Origin: Chloroflexota bacterium
GTDB lineage: Bacteria > Chloroflexota > Dehalococcoidia > FW602-bin16
Assembly: GCA_004297765.1 (NCBI GenBank)
Contig: SCTZ01000156.1
Location: 1 to 57,593, forward strand
Reading direction: 5' to 3'
Length of the DNA stretch: 57,593 nucleotides
The notes beneath the pieces are model-generated. The model was not told the DNA's origin and made no database searches. It worked only from the letters and a program-made list of their open reading frames with translations. Of this stretch, positions 37,503 to 46,675 are shown piece after piece. Each line of letters opens with the position of its first letter. Position 1 is the stretch's first letter. Both the position numbers and the translations under genes were made by a program.

Positions 37503-39284
37503 TCAGATGGCCAGCTTCAGCTTCGGGTGGCTGACGATTTTCTGCGGTGTGCTGGACGATTCGTCCGATAGCTTGAACTTGCCGACCAGGGTTTGCTGAT
37601 CGAGAGCCAGTTGGGCTAGCTCTTCGGTTGCCCGCGCGCTCTGGCGCGCGCCCTCACCGGTCTGTCGGATGACGACGGTGATGTTCTCTACGCTGGCATT
37701 GATCTGCTCGGTGGCCGTGCTCTGCTCCTCGGCGGCCGAGGCGATCAGCGTCACCATGCCGCCGACGCGCTCGGCGACCTGGACTATCTCTTGCAGCGCG
37801 GACTCCGCCCGATTGGCCATTTTTACGCCCTCGGCCGTGAGCGAGCGTCCTCCCTCCATGGACTGGACAGCTTGCTTGGTCTCCTTCTGAATACTGGTGA
37901 TCATCTTGGTGATCTCCTTGGTCGCCGTCGTCGTCCGCTCGGCAAGCTTGCGGACCTCATCGGCGACCACCGCGAACCCGCGTCCCTGCTCCCCGGCTCG
38001 GGCGGCCTCGATGGCCGCATTCAATGCCAGCAGGTTGGTTTGGTCGGCGATGTCGTCGATCACCTCGATGATATCTCCGATCTGGGATGACGACGTGCCG
38101 AGGGCCGCCACCTTCCCGGCCGTGTCCTCCACCGTGAGCGCTATGCGTTTGATCCCCTCGATAGTCTGACCGACTATGTCGGCGCCGCTGTTGGCGGTGT
38201 CCTCGGCGTGCTTGGCGGCAGCGGCCGCTTCTTGCGCGTTTTTGGCCACCTCCAGAACGGAGGCGCTCATCTCATGCATGGCCGAGGCGATCTGCTGGCT
38301 CTGCAGGAGTTGCGCGTCGACGCCCGACGAGAGTTGCTCGCTGGTCGCGGAAAGCTCTTCGGAGGCGGAGGCCACGCGATCACCGGAATTCGCGATTTGC
38401 TCGATCGTATCGTGCAGGCTATCGGCAAGATGATTGAACGCGCTGGCCAACTTGCCTAGCTCGTCCCGAGAAGCAACGTCGATTCGCCGGGTGAGATCGC
38501 CCTGGGCGATCTCGCTGGCCACCGCCACGACCCGGCCGATACCGCGTGCGATGTTTCGAGAGAGGAAGACACTGAAGAATAACGCAATGAGCACGCCGAA
38601 GGCCATAGCAGAGACAAGCACTGTCGTGTTGAGAGATAAGCGATCCTGAGTCTGTCTGCCAGTCTCCTGGGTTCTCGTGTAGTTGATCTCAACCAGCTTG
38701 CGCAGAAGAGTTCCGGCTCTCTGACTAGATATGCTGCCCGTGGTCGAGGCATACGAGCTGGCCATCATGCTGCTGCCCGAAGTCCGCTTATTGAGCAGAT
38801 CCACGATGGCCTGGTTGTCACCAATCCAGTCAGACCAGGCGGTGCTGAACTGCGTCCAGATCTCCTGCTCTTCCGCGGAGCGAGGCAACGCCTCGTACGC
38901 CTTCCGGGCTGCGTCGGCTCTACTAAGAGCTTTCGTCCTATCGGCGTTATAAGAATTCAGGGTCGCGGTCACGTAGGAGTTGATGTCTCCGGCCTCAAGG
39001 AAATCCACGCTGACCATCGAGCTATCTACCGATAGCATAGCGTTCTGGATCAACTGGACATCTTCCATCGCCGAGGTGAGGTCGCCCAGGATCTGCAAAG
39101 TGGGCAGCCGTATGTTCGCCACCTCGTCGAAGTCGGCCTTGGCGGCGTTGAGACCGTTCCATCCCACGAGGCCGATGAAGCCCGCGACAATGGCAACCGC
39201 TATGAAGGCGCCGGTGAGTTTGGCCCTCAGTGACAGGCGACCTATCATAGTCCAGCGACTCAACATGGTCAGACGACTCCACAT
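37503..39284 (-). CDS. methyl-accepting chemotaxis protein
   Basis: Chemoreceptor signalling to CheA/CheW, 593 residues from the ATG at 39284, chosen for its AAGGAGG site; the frame is open to 39416. One membrane segment ([22 protein letters not shown]) is followed by a four-helix-bundle sensor domain (about 45-215) with the second membrane segment at [27 protein letters not shown] domain ([25 protein letters not shown]) and the signalling coiled coil follow, with the hairpin tip [45 protein letters not shown]. There is no C-terminal CheR-binding pentapeptide. No che genes are in the window. Confidence 0.95.
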   Translation of the reverse strand: MWSRLTMLSRWTMIGRLSLRAKLTGAFIAVAIVAGFIGLVGWNGLNAAKADFDEVANIRLPTLQILGDLTSAMEDVQLIQNAMLSVDSSMVSVDFLEAGDINSYVTATLNSYNADRTKALSRADAARKAYEALPRSAEEQEIWTQFSTAWSDWIGDNQAIVDLLNKRTSGSSMMASSYASTTGSISSQRAGTLLRKLVEINYTRTQETGRQTQDRLSLNTTVLVSAMAFGVLIALFFSVFLSRNIARGIGRVVAVASEIAQGDLTRRIDVASRDELGKLASAFNHLADSLHDTIEQIANSGDRVASASEELSATSEQLSSGVDAQLLQSQQIASAMHEMSASVLEVAKNAQEAAAAAKHAEDTANSGADIVGQTIEGIKRIALTVEDTAGKVAALGTSSSQIGDIIEVIDDIADQTNLLALNAAIEAARAGEQGRGFAVVADEVRKLAERTTTATKEITKMITSIQKETKQAVQSMEGGRSLTAEGVKMANRAESALQEIVQVAERVGGMVTLIASAAEEQSTATEQINASVENITVVIRQTGEGARQSARATEELAQLALDQQTLVGKFKLSDESSSTPQKIVSHPKLKLAI

Positions 39285-39672
39285 ACTTCTTTTCCTCCTT
39301 ACGTACTGTGATATCGTACATCCAAGCCTGCTAACCCAGGGATGGCTGCCACACGTATATGATAGATCGGCACGCGTCGTCGAGTTCTTAATACCTTTGG
39401 AGCACTCGATTGGCATGCTTGTCGGACGCTTGTGTACGAATTGGTCAAATGCGTTCGGACATTCCGAGTGTCTGGTTTCTGGGGGTGCGGGAGAGCGGAA
39501 TCAAGCCAGGCAGCTCTCACTGCCGCATCAAGTATGCTTGGTATGTGCATGCCCAGGCGAGTTCCGTCGATCCCTCTATCGCTAGATTGGAAGCCTGAGT
39601 CAGCGAGTACCGTGGTACCAGTGAGGAAGGGTATGGGATGATTGGTGGCCTGTTCTAGACGTCTGCGGTCAA
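39285..39672. other. intergenic region, no clear content
   Basis: About 390 bases between kinase 2 and the chemoreceptor. An AAGGAGG site for the chemoreceptor lies at its start. A minus-strand frame (39299-39736) shows no domain, and I see no RNA gene or sizeable inverted repeat. Lower GC than the genes and no coding signature that I trust. Confidence 0.5.
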
Positions 39673-41706
39673 CTAGGAGGCAAGAGGCAAGCTGAAGTAG
39701 AACGTGCTGCCCTTGCCTTCCTCGCTCTCGAACCACATCCTACCGCCATGGCGAGCGATGATCTCCCTGGAGATGAACAGTGCAACCCCCATCCCGCCAT
39801 AGTCATAGGGCGTGCCCGTATGCGCACGGTAGAACCGTTCGAAGATGCGGCTCTGCTTGTCTTCGGGAATGCCCACGCCGTAATCCCGCACGCTTACCAC
39901 TGCCTGCCCCTCCACAGTGCATACCGTCGTTTCGATCTCTCCGCCGTGCGGGGAATATCTGACAGCGTTGTCCAGGAGGGCACTGAGGACCTCCTCCAGG
40001 CGCCCGCGATCGCCATCGACAAGCACCGGGTCAGGTGATTGGAAGAGAAGCGCGTGTTGCTCTGTGGCTAGCCTCATGCGTGCTACGGTTGAGGCCGCGA
40101 GCTCGGACAGGTCAAGCTGGGCGAGATGAAGATCGAGACTTCCGGTCTGGAGCCTCGTCATATCGAGCAGCTCGTTGACAAGCCTGCTGATTCTATCACT
40201 CTGGCGGTTGATGGCCTCCAGAGCCTTGAGACCGAAGGGACTGACCCCCTCGTGCTCCCGTTGCAGCAACAACTGGGCGTAGCCTTTGACGCCGGTAACG
40301 GGCGTCTTGAGCTCGTGGGCAGCCACAAGCATGAATTGGTCCTTGAGCCGGTCGAGCTCTGTCAGGTCGGTGATATCTCTGGTCACCGCGACCGCGCCTA
40401 TGGTCCTACCCTTCTCATCTCTGATGGGCGCGGCGCTGCTCCGGATGTAGATATCCCGTTTGGCTCGCGGGTTGAAAAGTATAGCGTCCTCCTGCATGAT
40501 GGTCTCGCCCCTCAGCGCAAGAAGGAGCGCCGTCTCGTCGGGCTGGATGGGTGTTCCATCCATACGCCGCAGCCGAGCCCGCACGAGCAACTCCGCGAAG
40601 CGTTGCGTGACATCGTCGGCACTGGTCGCACCCAGCAGCCGCCGTCCGGCCTCATTGACCAGGATGAGATGCCCCTGGACATCGCAGACGAAAACGCCGT
40701 CGACCATGTTGTCGAGGATGGTCTGAAGCTCGGCGGCTCGTCTTTGAGCATCCTCCCGCAACCTTTCGAGCTCGACAGTCTTGCCCTCTAGCTCGCCAGT
40801 CTTGTTCTCCAACTCGACGGTCTTGTTCTCCAGCTCGACGGTCTTGTTCTCCAGCTCGACAGTCTTGTTCTCCAACTCGACAGTCTTGTCCCGCTCACGC
40901 CGGTACAGTTCCACGTACTCCGAGAGTAGTCCGAACAGCATCGTCGTGAATGCGCTGACTCCGAATACGAACGCCAAGTACCATAGCACAGCGTAGCGCC
41001 TTCCTGGGATAGCTATCGCCATGTGGGCGGAGGCCTGCAGCACCTCAAGCAGAGGTAGATAACCGAGGAGATAGACGCCAGTCTGGCGATAGCGGTGGGT
41101 TGAGAATACGGCGTCAATGACAAACAGAACTGCAATAGCAGAGTACCAGCCGTATAAGGCAGGGGTAAACTCTCCGTCAAGAGTGACGAGGACAGGCAGG
41201 TATTCCTCGAAGGCTATCGATAGGCTGACTATTGCGACGACGGCCGCCAGTGTGGCGAGAATTAACCAGAATGCCCAGCGTTCCCCCGGCATTCCTTGTT
41301 GCGGCCAGCGTGCCACCACTGCTATTAAGAGCGAGATGGACAGTATGCTATACCCGATTGCCGAGATCCAGGTGGAGGTATTGGGGAGCTGAGCGATCAC
41401 TCCCCCCCCGGTAGGCAAGAGGCCGGGAAAGGAGAGTGTATACGCCAAACCCGTTACGGAGACCGAGCTGAAGCCCAATCCTATCCAGAACGGCAGTGGT
41501 TGTCGCAGGACCCGATAGCGTCCAAAGGCGAGGAAGGCCGCACTGAGGGCCACCACGATGTTGAAGAGGTTCATCATCGGCGCATACCACGGCAAGACCG
41601 CGACCCGCTCCGAGCCCCATATCAACATCACAGCCGCTTCGAGAACCGCCGAGCCGATGGCAGTACCAATGATCACGAGAAAGAGAGGGCTCTTGGATTG
41701 CGGCAT
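39673..41706 (-). CDS. membrane PAS sensor histidine kinase (paralogue 2) with heptad repeats
   Basis: Close paralogue of the kinase at 35178-37100: same domain order, highly similar in PAS, HisKA (VAAHELKTPVTGVKG) and HATPase domains (LDNAVRYSPHGG, DYGVGIPEDKQSRIFERFY, GGMGVALFISREI), and similar but more diverged membrane region. The main difference is residues 271-312, six consecutive seven-residue units KTVELEN, which lengthen the coiled-coil linker between the last membrane segment and the PAS domain; paralogue 1 has one such unit. The ATG at 41706 is fixed by the promoter cassette 33 bases upstream. The 677 residues end in the same FYFSLPLA motif. Confidence 0.92.
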   Translation of the reverse strand: MPQSKSPLFLVIIGTAIGSAVLEAAVMLIWGSERVAVLPWYAPMMNLFNIVVALSAAFLAFGRYRVLRQPLPFWIGLGFSSVSVTGLAYTLSFPGLLPTGGGVIAQLPNTSTWISAIGYSILSISLLIAVVARWPQQGMPGERWAFWLILATLAAVVAIVSLSIAFEEYLPVLVTLDGEFTPALYGWYSAIAVLFVIDAVFSTHRYRQTGVYLLGYLPLLEVLQASAHMAIAIPGRRYAVLWYLAFVFGVSAFTTMLFGLLSEYVELYRRERDKTVELENKTVELENKTVELENKTVELENKTGELEGKTVELERLREDAQRRAAELQTILDNMVDGVFVCDVQGHLILVNEAGRRLLGATSADDVTQRFAELLVRARLRRMDGTPIQPDETALLLALRGETIMQEDAILFNPRAKRDIYIRSSAAPIRDEKGRTIGAVAVTRDITDLTELDRLKDQFMLVAAHELKTPVTGVKGYAQLLLQREHEGVSPFGLKALEAINRQSDRISRLVNELLDMTRLQTGSLDLHLAQLDLSELAASTVARMRLATEQHALLFQSPDPVLVDGDRGRLEEVLSALLDNAVRYSPHGGEIETTVCTVEGQAVVSVRDYGVGIPEDKQSRIFERFYRAHTGTPYDYGGMGVALFISREIIARHGGRMWFESEEGKGSTFYFSLPLAS
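40770..40895 (-). repeat. 21-bp tandem repeat in kinase 2
   Basis: Six 21-base units (consensus CTCGACAGTCTTGTTCTCCA plus one base, plus-strand reading) encode KTVELEN or close variants. The unit length of seven residues keeps the coiled-coil heptad register, so copy-number change would lengthen the linker without breaking frame or phase. The outer two units are more diverged, as expected for a slippage array. Confidence 0.9.
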
Positions 41707-41738
41707 TTGAATGCCTCTATGTATGCTTCAACGCGATT

Positions 41739-41759
41739 GCATACCATAAGTATATCGCC
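41739..41759 (-). promoter_or_regulatory. shared kinase promoter/operator, copy 2
   Basis: Same GCATACCATAAGTATA element as at 37133-37153, 33 bases from the kinase 2 ATG. The bases between element and start are also conserved (GC-ATCGCGTTGAAGC, AGAGGCA-TCAA). Confidence 0.7.
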
Positions 41760-41827
41760 ACAAATGCCACTCCACCATGAGCCTGGACCTGGGCCGCTGA
41801 GCTTTCACGTTCTACCTACAGCACTCC

Positions 41828-43381
41828 CTACGCCGCTGGCAGCGTGCAGTAGAAAGTGCTGCCCTTACCAACCTCGCTCTCCGCCCAGATTCGTCCGCCG
41901 TGGGCCTCGACCAGCATCTTCGTGATGTACAGCCCTAGGCCCAGACCCCGGGCCGCTGGGCATACCTTTGGCTGGTAGAAGCGTTCGAGAATATGGGGCA
42001 GGTCCTCGGAGCCTATCCCTACTCCCCTGTCGGTCACCGAGATCAGCACTTCCTTATCGCTCAGTTTGGCATTAATCAGCACGTCGGTTTCGGCGGCCGA
42101 GTACTTCAAGGCATTGCTGATCAGATTTGTCAGAACCCGCTCTATTCGGTCGGGGTCAACGTACACCTTCGGCAGGTCTGCTGGTATCTGAAGCCTGACT
42201 CGCCCAATATCCATCGATACCTTTGCTCGTTCCAACAGATCGACCACCAACGAACGCACATCCACGGCCCGCTTCTCGATCCGCAGTTGCCCGGACTCCA
42301 GCCGTATCGAGTCCACCAGGTCTTGAATCATCAGGTCGATCCGTCTTGCGCTGGTGACGATAGCCTGGGCGCTCTTGCGCATGAGATCGGTCCTGTCACC
42401 CAGGCGCTGTATCATCTGCGCCTGACCGAGAATAATCCCAAGTGGGTTCCTGATGTCGTGAGACAACGCGCGAAGGAAATCCTCGCGTTGTTCTTCGATC
42501 CGCCTGCGCGCGGTGATGTCACGCGTGATGATGACGGCCAGGATCTGGTTGCCGCGCTCGTCGCGCACTGGCTGTCCACTGAAGCTGTAAAACCATTCCT
42601 GCCCCGTATCTTTGCGCCGGCCGCGCAACTCCCAGTCGGAGAACGACTCGCCCCGAAACACTCTCGCTATTGGCCACTCGTCAAACGGGACGAGCCGTCC
42701 ATCAGGGTAGGCAATCTCGTAGACCTCGCCGAAATAGGATCGGGTCCGTTTCATGTCCTCGGCGCTTTTGAATCCGCTTACCCTGGCCTCGGCCTCGTTA
42801 ACGAGTATGAAGTTGCCGTCCATGTCGGAGATCACAACCCCATCGTTCATCGCCTGGAAGACCGCTTCGAGTTGGGCGCGGTTACGTTCCGCCTCGGTCA
42901 CTGCCTCCCGTAACCTGCCGGCCATCAGATCCCCTAGCTTACGCTCAGTGAGCGCCATGCTGAGCCCGCCGACGTATCTCCTTCCGGCAGCGTCATGGAA
43001 CGGAAACCTGGAGCTCCACCAGTAGCAGCGGACTCCGTCGGAATCAAGAGTTGCCTCGACAGCTTCCACAGCTTGGCCGCTCGTCAGTACCGCGAGGTCG
43101 TACTTTTGCTGCTCCTCCGCAATCTCCGGCGGCCGGAGCTCGAAGTCCGTCTTCCCTCGCCAGTCCTCCAGCCGGACCCCGTGATGCTCTTCAAATGTCC
43201 TGCTGAGATAGACGTACCGGCCAACCTCGTCCTTGGCCCAGGCGACGGCCGGGCTGTTGTACATGAAGGCCTCTAGCCTCTTCTCGTTCTCCCGTAGCAC
43301 ATCGTTTTGTGCTCGCAGTTGCTCATTCTGCTCAGCGAGCTGTCGCAGTTGAGCCTCAGTAGATCGCCTCAGCCTGGACAT
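41828..43381 (-). CDS. soluble PAS-PAS sensor histidine kinase
   Basis: Two-component kinase without membrane segments, 517 residues from the ATG at 43381; a longer frame opens at 43417, but AGAGGCA just upstream of 43381 and the shared cassette fix the start. It has an N-terminal coiled-coil (AQLRQLAEQNEQLRAQNDVLRENEKRLE), PAS 1 (FMYNSPAVAWAKDEVGRYVYLSRTFEEHHG), PAS 2 (VFQAMNDGVVISDMDGNFILVNEAEARVSGF) with PAC-type VRDERGNQILAVIITRDIT, HisKA (LRALSHDIRNPLGIILGQAQMI) and HATPase (NLISNALKYSA, DRGVGIGSEDLPHILERFY, GLGLGLYITKML). The PAS cofactor is unknown. It shares the promoter cassette with the two membrane kinases though its body differs. Confidence 0.93.
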   Translation of the reverse strand: MSRLRRSTEAQLRQLAEQNEQLRAQNDVLRENEKRLEAFMYNSPAVAWAKDEVGRYVYLSRTFEEHHGVRLEDWRGKTDFELRPPEIAEEQQKYDLAVLTSGQAVEAVEATLDSDGVRCYWWSSRFPFHDAAGRRYVGGLSMALTERKLGDLMAGRLREAVTEAERNRAQLEAVFQAMNDGVVISDMDGNFILVNEAEARVSGFKSAEDMKRTRSYFGEVYEIAYPDGRLVPFDEWPIARVFRGESFSDWELRGRRKDTGQEWFYSFSGQPVRDERGNQILAVIITRDITARRRIEEQREDFLRALSHDIRNPLGIILGQAQMIQRLGDRTDLMRKSAQAIVTSARRIDLMIQDLVDSIRLESGQLRIEKRAVDVRSLVVDLLERAKVSMDIGRVRLQIPADLPKVYVDPDRIERVLTNLISNALKYSAAETDVLINAKLSDKEVLISVTDRGVGIGSEDLPHILERFYQPKVCPAARGLGLGLYITKMLVEAHGGRIWAESEVGKGSTFYCTLPAA

Positions 43382-43413
43382 TCGATTGCCTCTGTGCCCG
43401 CTTGAACGCGGTT

Positions 43414-43434
43414 GCATACCATAAGTATACCGCC
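43414..43434 (-). promoter_or_regulatory. shared kinase promoter/operator, copy 3
   Basis: GCATACCATAAGTATA followed by CCGCC, 33 bases upstream of the ATG at 43381. The -10-like TATACT on the minus strand is retained. Confidence 0.7.
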
Positions 43435-43515
43435 GCCACCGCTACTTCATCATGGACCAGGGGCTAAGCACCTTGCTCAGGTAGTCCAACGCGTGATTGC
43501 CTGAAGCCCGTAGAC

Positions 43516-44379
43516 TCACTGCACCAGGCTGGCGCTCACAACCCGGCGATGGCTGTAGTTGCGCGTGGCGCGATTGAAGGTCCCTTCACAGGTGACGACG
43601 GTGATGGTGGGCTCGTCGCTGCTGGCGAAGATCTCATCTGCAGGAGCGTCGTCGGCCCGGTAGAGGTTGGTGCTGGTGACAGCGAAGGTCAGCACATTGC
43701 CGTCGCTTGCCACAACTTCGATGCGATCGCCTGGACGGAGCTCACGCAGTCGCCAGAAGACGGCGCCTCTGGTTCCCCAGTCCAGATGACCTCCGAATAG
43801 GGCGTTGCCCGGCTGGCCGGGGATGACTCCGTCGCCATACCAGGCGATCTCATCCGGACCCTTGGGAGCGTCCATTTCCCCGTTCTCCAAGACACCAACC
43901 ACCACAATGGGCGCATTGACGCCGATCTTGGGGATGATCATGCGCGTGGGAGCGCCGTCAGCCTGCGAGCCACCAGGCGTGGCTCCGGTGTGGGGAGATA
44001 CACTGCTGAGACCCTGAAGGAGTGGCGCAGCCTGGTTGTCATTAGACGAGTTGTCCCGCGTCACCTCAGTCGGGGTGGGCGACGGTGTAACCGTGGAAGT
44101 GGGCGTTGGCGTCGTCGTGCTGGTGAGCGTCGTAGCAATGGTGGAGGTGGCGGTCGCGGATGGGCTGACCTGGTGGGGCACCACCTGTGGCGTGGACGTC
44201 GGCGCGGATTCTATCGGAAGAGTGGCGGTAGATGCCGACACGAGCTGGGCGGACGCCGGCTCTGGTGTCTGAGACTGACAGGCGGACAGCAGAGCGGCGA
44301 ATGCTGCAAACAGGAAGACGGTCTTCAGGACGTGGAATCTGCGATAGAACCGCCAGAATAGGATCAGCATTTGGACCAT
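43516..44379 (-). CDS. sortase-domain lipoprotein
   Basis: Cysteine transpeptidase of the sortase family, probably class F/E-like, 287 residues. The N-terminus is a lipoprotein signal (FLFAAFAALLSACQSQ, lipobox LSAC with Cys34). It is followed by a Thr/Ser/Pro-rich linker (about 35-140) and a sortase domain from about 150: MIIPKIGVNAPIVVVG, NALFGGHLDWGTRG (catalytic His), TITVVTCEG (Cys263) and NYSHRRVVSAS (Arg). A lipid-anchored sortase with a long linker is unusual; most have one membrane helix. No LPxTG-type substrate is seen near it. ATG at 44379 has GAAGGTG close upstream. Confidence 0.88.
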   Translation of the reverse strand: MVQMLILFWRFYRRFHVLKTVFLFAAFAALLSACQSQTPEPASAQLVSASTATLPIESAPTSTPQVVPHQVSPSATATSTIATTLTSTTTPTPTSTVTPSPTPTEVTRDNSSNDNQAAPLLQGLSSVSPHTGATPGGSQADGAPTRMIIPKIGVNAPIVVVGVLENGEMDAPKGPDEIAWYGDGVIPGQPGNALFGGHLDWGTRGAVFWRLRELRPGDRIEVVASDGNVLTFAVTSTNLYRADDAPADEIFASSDEPTITVVTCEGTFNRATRNYSHRRVVSASLVQ

Positions 44380-44405
44380 GTGGCACCTTCGTCGGAATCC
44401 TCAAC

Positions 44406-44445
44406 GGAGCATGGGCGTCCTTCCGGGGAAGGACGCCCATGCTCC
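44406..44445. terminator. 19-bp perfect hairpin
   Basis: GGAGCATGGGCGTCCTTCC, loop GG, exact complement. It lies downstream of the zinc-ribbon gene (44548-44862) and upstream of the sortase, both on the minus strand, and may terminate the former. The T-tract is weak. Confidence 0.6.
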
Positions 44446-44547
44446 CAGAAGGACTATCCCTTGCGACGATTTGCATCACGTGTTCTCACACGGCGTTGGA
44501 ATCAAAGACCGGGGGCGCTACCAGTGGACCTACCGCGGTTGCGCGTG

Positions 44548-44862
44548 CTAGCGGAAGAGCCCAGTTTTCTTGCTGGAATCGGGCCGAATGGAGTCCATTA
44601 TCTCGGGAAGACTTGCCTCCAGCGCGGCGTCCTCGCAGGGATCGTAGCTGATCATGAAAGCGACCTGACAGCGATCGCAGACAAAGAGCTGCACGGGGGA
44701 TCCGACGATCTTGTTGCTACCTTCCGCGCGTCCACGAATCAACATGGGACGCGTGTGATCTCCGCAGTCCGGGCAGTGCCGATGAGCGGCCAGGGTAGCC
44801 GCGTAGCTCTCCGCACTGTAGAAGCCCAAACACGTTCTTCGGAGCTCATACTGCTCGCTCAT
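44548..44862 (-). CDS. zinc-ribbon protein of unknown function
   Basis: A 104-residue protein. Two CxxC pairs, HRHCPDCGDH (about 28-37) and FVCDRCQVAF (about 60-69), form a treble-clef or zinc-ribbon. The tail is acidic, then serine/lysine-rich (DSSKKTGLFR). The frame is open to 44973, but the ATG at 44862 has GAGGAG about 8 bases upstream and the upstream residues look non-coding. No partner can be inferred from context, as it is separated from its neighbours by hairpins. Confidence 0.65.
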   Translation of the reverse strand: MSEQYELRRTCLGFYSAESYAATLAAHRHCPDCGDHTRPMLIRGRAEGSNKIVGSPVQLFVCDRCQVAFMISYDPCEDAALEASLPEIMDSIRPDSSKKTGLFR

Positions 44863-45280
44863 GATCCACTCTCCTCGTTTTGCCCCTGCACCAGATATTT
44901 TGACCGCTCGGGCGCAACGTGTCAAATCGCACGAGCATGCCCACTGTGGCGTGGGCGCCCGCTTTGGGGGCACAAGCTCCCTTGAATTCCTCAGCGAATT
45001 GCCTTATACTAGCCGTGCTGGTGTTACTACGATATCACAATAGATGGCAGGTTCGCGGTTTCTTGGGCAGCAGGAGTGACCACAAAGTCGTGTGTCCGGC
45101 CGGCCAGGGGTTTTTCCATGGCTGGTGTGCAGCATCGAAGCACACTGGGCTGACGGCGACCGGAGCCGAGACAACTGGCACCAGGGTTCCCTCAGAGAGT
45201 GATTCCCCGTCTTTCCTATTCCCCGTGAGCTCTCCCCTGCGACCAGGATCATTCCTAGTGTTATCACCCGAGGAGCCCAA
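44863..45280. other. ugd upstream region with a long leader
   Basis: About 420 bases between the divergent zinc-ribbon and ugd genes. It contains the promoter at 44982-45010 and then a leader of about 265 bases with potential stems, for example GTGTGC/GCACAC near 45130-45155. I do not recognise any standard riboswitch class in it, and the short frames show no convincing protein. Confidence 0.5.
44982..45010 (+). promoter_or_regulatory. sigma-A promoter of ugd
   Basis: TTGAAT (44982-44987), 17 bases, TATACT (45005-45010). It is the best plus-strand promoter upstream of ugd; predicted transcription begins near 45017, leaving an unusually long leader before the ATG at 45281. Confidence 0.65.
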
Positions 45281-46666
45281 ATGAAAAGAATCTGCGTTGT
45301 TGGAACCGGTTATGTTGGACTGGTTACCGGAACTTGCTTCTCCGACCTCGGCAACGAGGTGCGTTGCCTGGACATCGACGAGGAGAAGATCGCCAAACTG
45401 AATGCGGGCAGCTTGCCCATCTACGAGCCGGGACTCGAAGAGCTGGTCAGGAGAAACGCCAGGGCCGGCCGGCTTAGCTTCACCACGAGCTATCCGGACG
45501 CGCTGCGCGACGCCGACATCGTCTTCATCGCCGTGGAGACCCCGTCCGGACCCGAAGGTGAGGCGGACATGCGCTACGTTCGCGCGGCCGTGCAGACCGT
45601 GGCTAAGCACTTATCCTCCAACCGCATGACCATCATCGTGAACAAGAGCACCGTGCCGGTGGGCGCGGCCGACCTCGTGGCACAGATCGTCAAGCGCAAG
45701 AATTCCACCGCAACCTTTGCCGTGGTCTCCAACCCGGAGTTCCTGCGCGAAGGCAACGCCGTGGCGGACTTCATGAATCCGGATCGGGTCGTGCTGGGCG
45801 CCAGCGACAGAAAGGCAGGAGAGCGAGTCGCGGAGCTATACGCTCCTCTGAAGTGCCCGACCGTCATCACGGATCTGCGCACGGCCGAGATGATCAAGTA
45901 TGCCTCCAACGCGTTTCTCGCCACCAAGATTAGCTTCATCAATGAGATCGCTTCTGTCTGCGATAAGCTCGGGGCCGATGTGAAGGAGGTCGCGCGCGGC
46001 ATGGGTCTGGATCGACGTATCGGCGCTTCTTTCCTGGACGCCGGTCTGGGGTACGGGGGGAGCTGCTTTCCGAAAGATGTCAAAGCGCTCTCTCACATGG
46101 CGGCCATTCACGGCTGCCATCCTCAGTTGCTGCGGGCGGTGATGGAGATCAACCATGACCAGCGGCGGGCCATGTTGGCGCGGGTCCGCAGCCTCTTCGG
46201 ATCGCTGGAAGGGCTGGTCGTCGGGATTCTCGGTCTGAGCTTCAAGCCCAACACCGACGATATGCGAGAGGCGGCCGCCGTGGAGATCATTCGTCTCCTG
46301 CAGCACGAGGGAGCGCAGGTTCGTGCGTATGATCCAGTCTCCAGCAAGGTGGCCCAGAATATCCTCACCAACGTAACGCTATGCGAGGACGCCTACGCCG
46401 TCGCGGACGGCGCGGACGCGCTGATCGTGGTAACGGAGTGGAACGAGTTCAAGAACCTGGACATGGCCAAGATCAAGAGCTCGATGCGCAACCCGGTTCT
46501 GGTGGATGGGCGCAACATCTACGATCCAGAGGGGATGCTGGAGCTGGGATTCAACTATAGCGGCGTCGGCCGAGGGCATCTTAACCTGTACGCGCAGGCC
46601 CTGCCTGGTCGACCCGGCAAAGCCAGGACGGTGAAACGGCCCGCCGTCCCGCTAGAAGAGGAATGA
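45281..46666 (+). CDS. ugd: UDP-glucose 6-dehydrogenase
   Basis: Oxidises UDP-glucose twice to UDP-glucuronate, feeding surface polysaccharide synthesis. The 461 residues contain the Rossmann loop [74 protein letters not shown], catalytic Cys262 in [13 protein letters not shown] and the C-terminal UDP-binding domain ([17 protein letters not shown]). GAGGAG precedes the ATG. It is followed after nine bases by the first gene of the redox operon, so the two may be co-transcribed even though their functions are unrelated. Confidence 0.95.
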   Translation: MKRICVVGTGYVGLVTGTCFSDLGNEVRCLDIDEEKIAKLNAGSLPIYEPGLEELVRRNARAGRLSFTTSYPDALRDADIVFIAVETPSGPEGEADMRYVRAAVQTVAKHLSSNRMTIIVNKSTVPVGAADLVAQIVKRKNSTATFAVVSNPEFLREGNAVADFMNPDRVVLGASDRKAGERVAELYAPLKCPTVITDLRTAEMIKYASNAFLATKISFINEIASVCDKLGADVKEVARGMGLDRRIGASFLDAGLGYGGSCFPKDVKALSHMAAIHGCHPQLLRAVMEINHDQRRAMLARVRSLFGSLEGLVVGILGLSFKPNTDDMREAAAVEIIRLLQHEGAQVRAYDPVSSKVAQNILTNVTLCEDAYAVADGADALIVVTEWNEFKNLDMAKIKSSMRNPVLVDGRNIYDPEGMLELGFNYSGVGRGHLNLYAQALPGRPGKARTVKRPAVPLEEE

Positions 46667-46675
46667 CAGAGCACG

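Noticed and set aside
39299..39736. 145-residue frame near the chemoreceptor as a transposase fragment
   Set aside because: The segment LTGTTVLADSGFQS is only vaguely reminiscent of DDE transposases, and no inverted repeats or further motif support it.
45011..45280. Cyclic di-GMP or molybdenum-cofactor riboswitch before ugd
   Set aside because: The characteristic conserved core sequences of these classes could not be found by eye.
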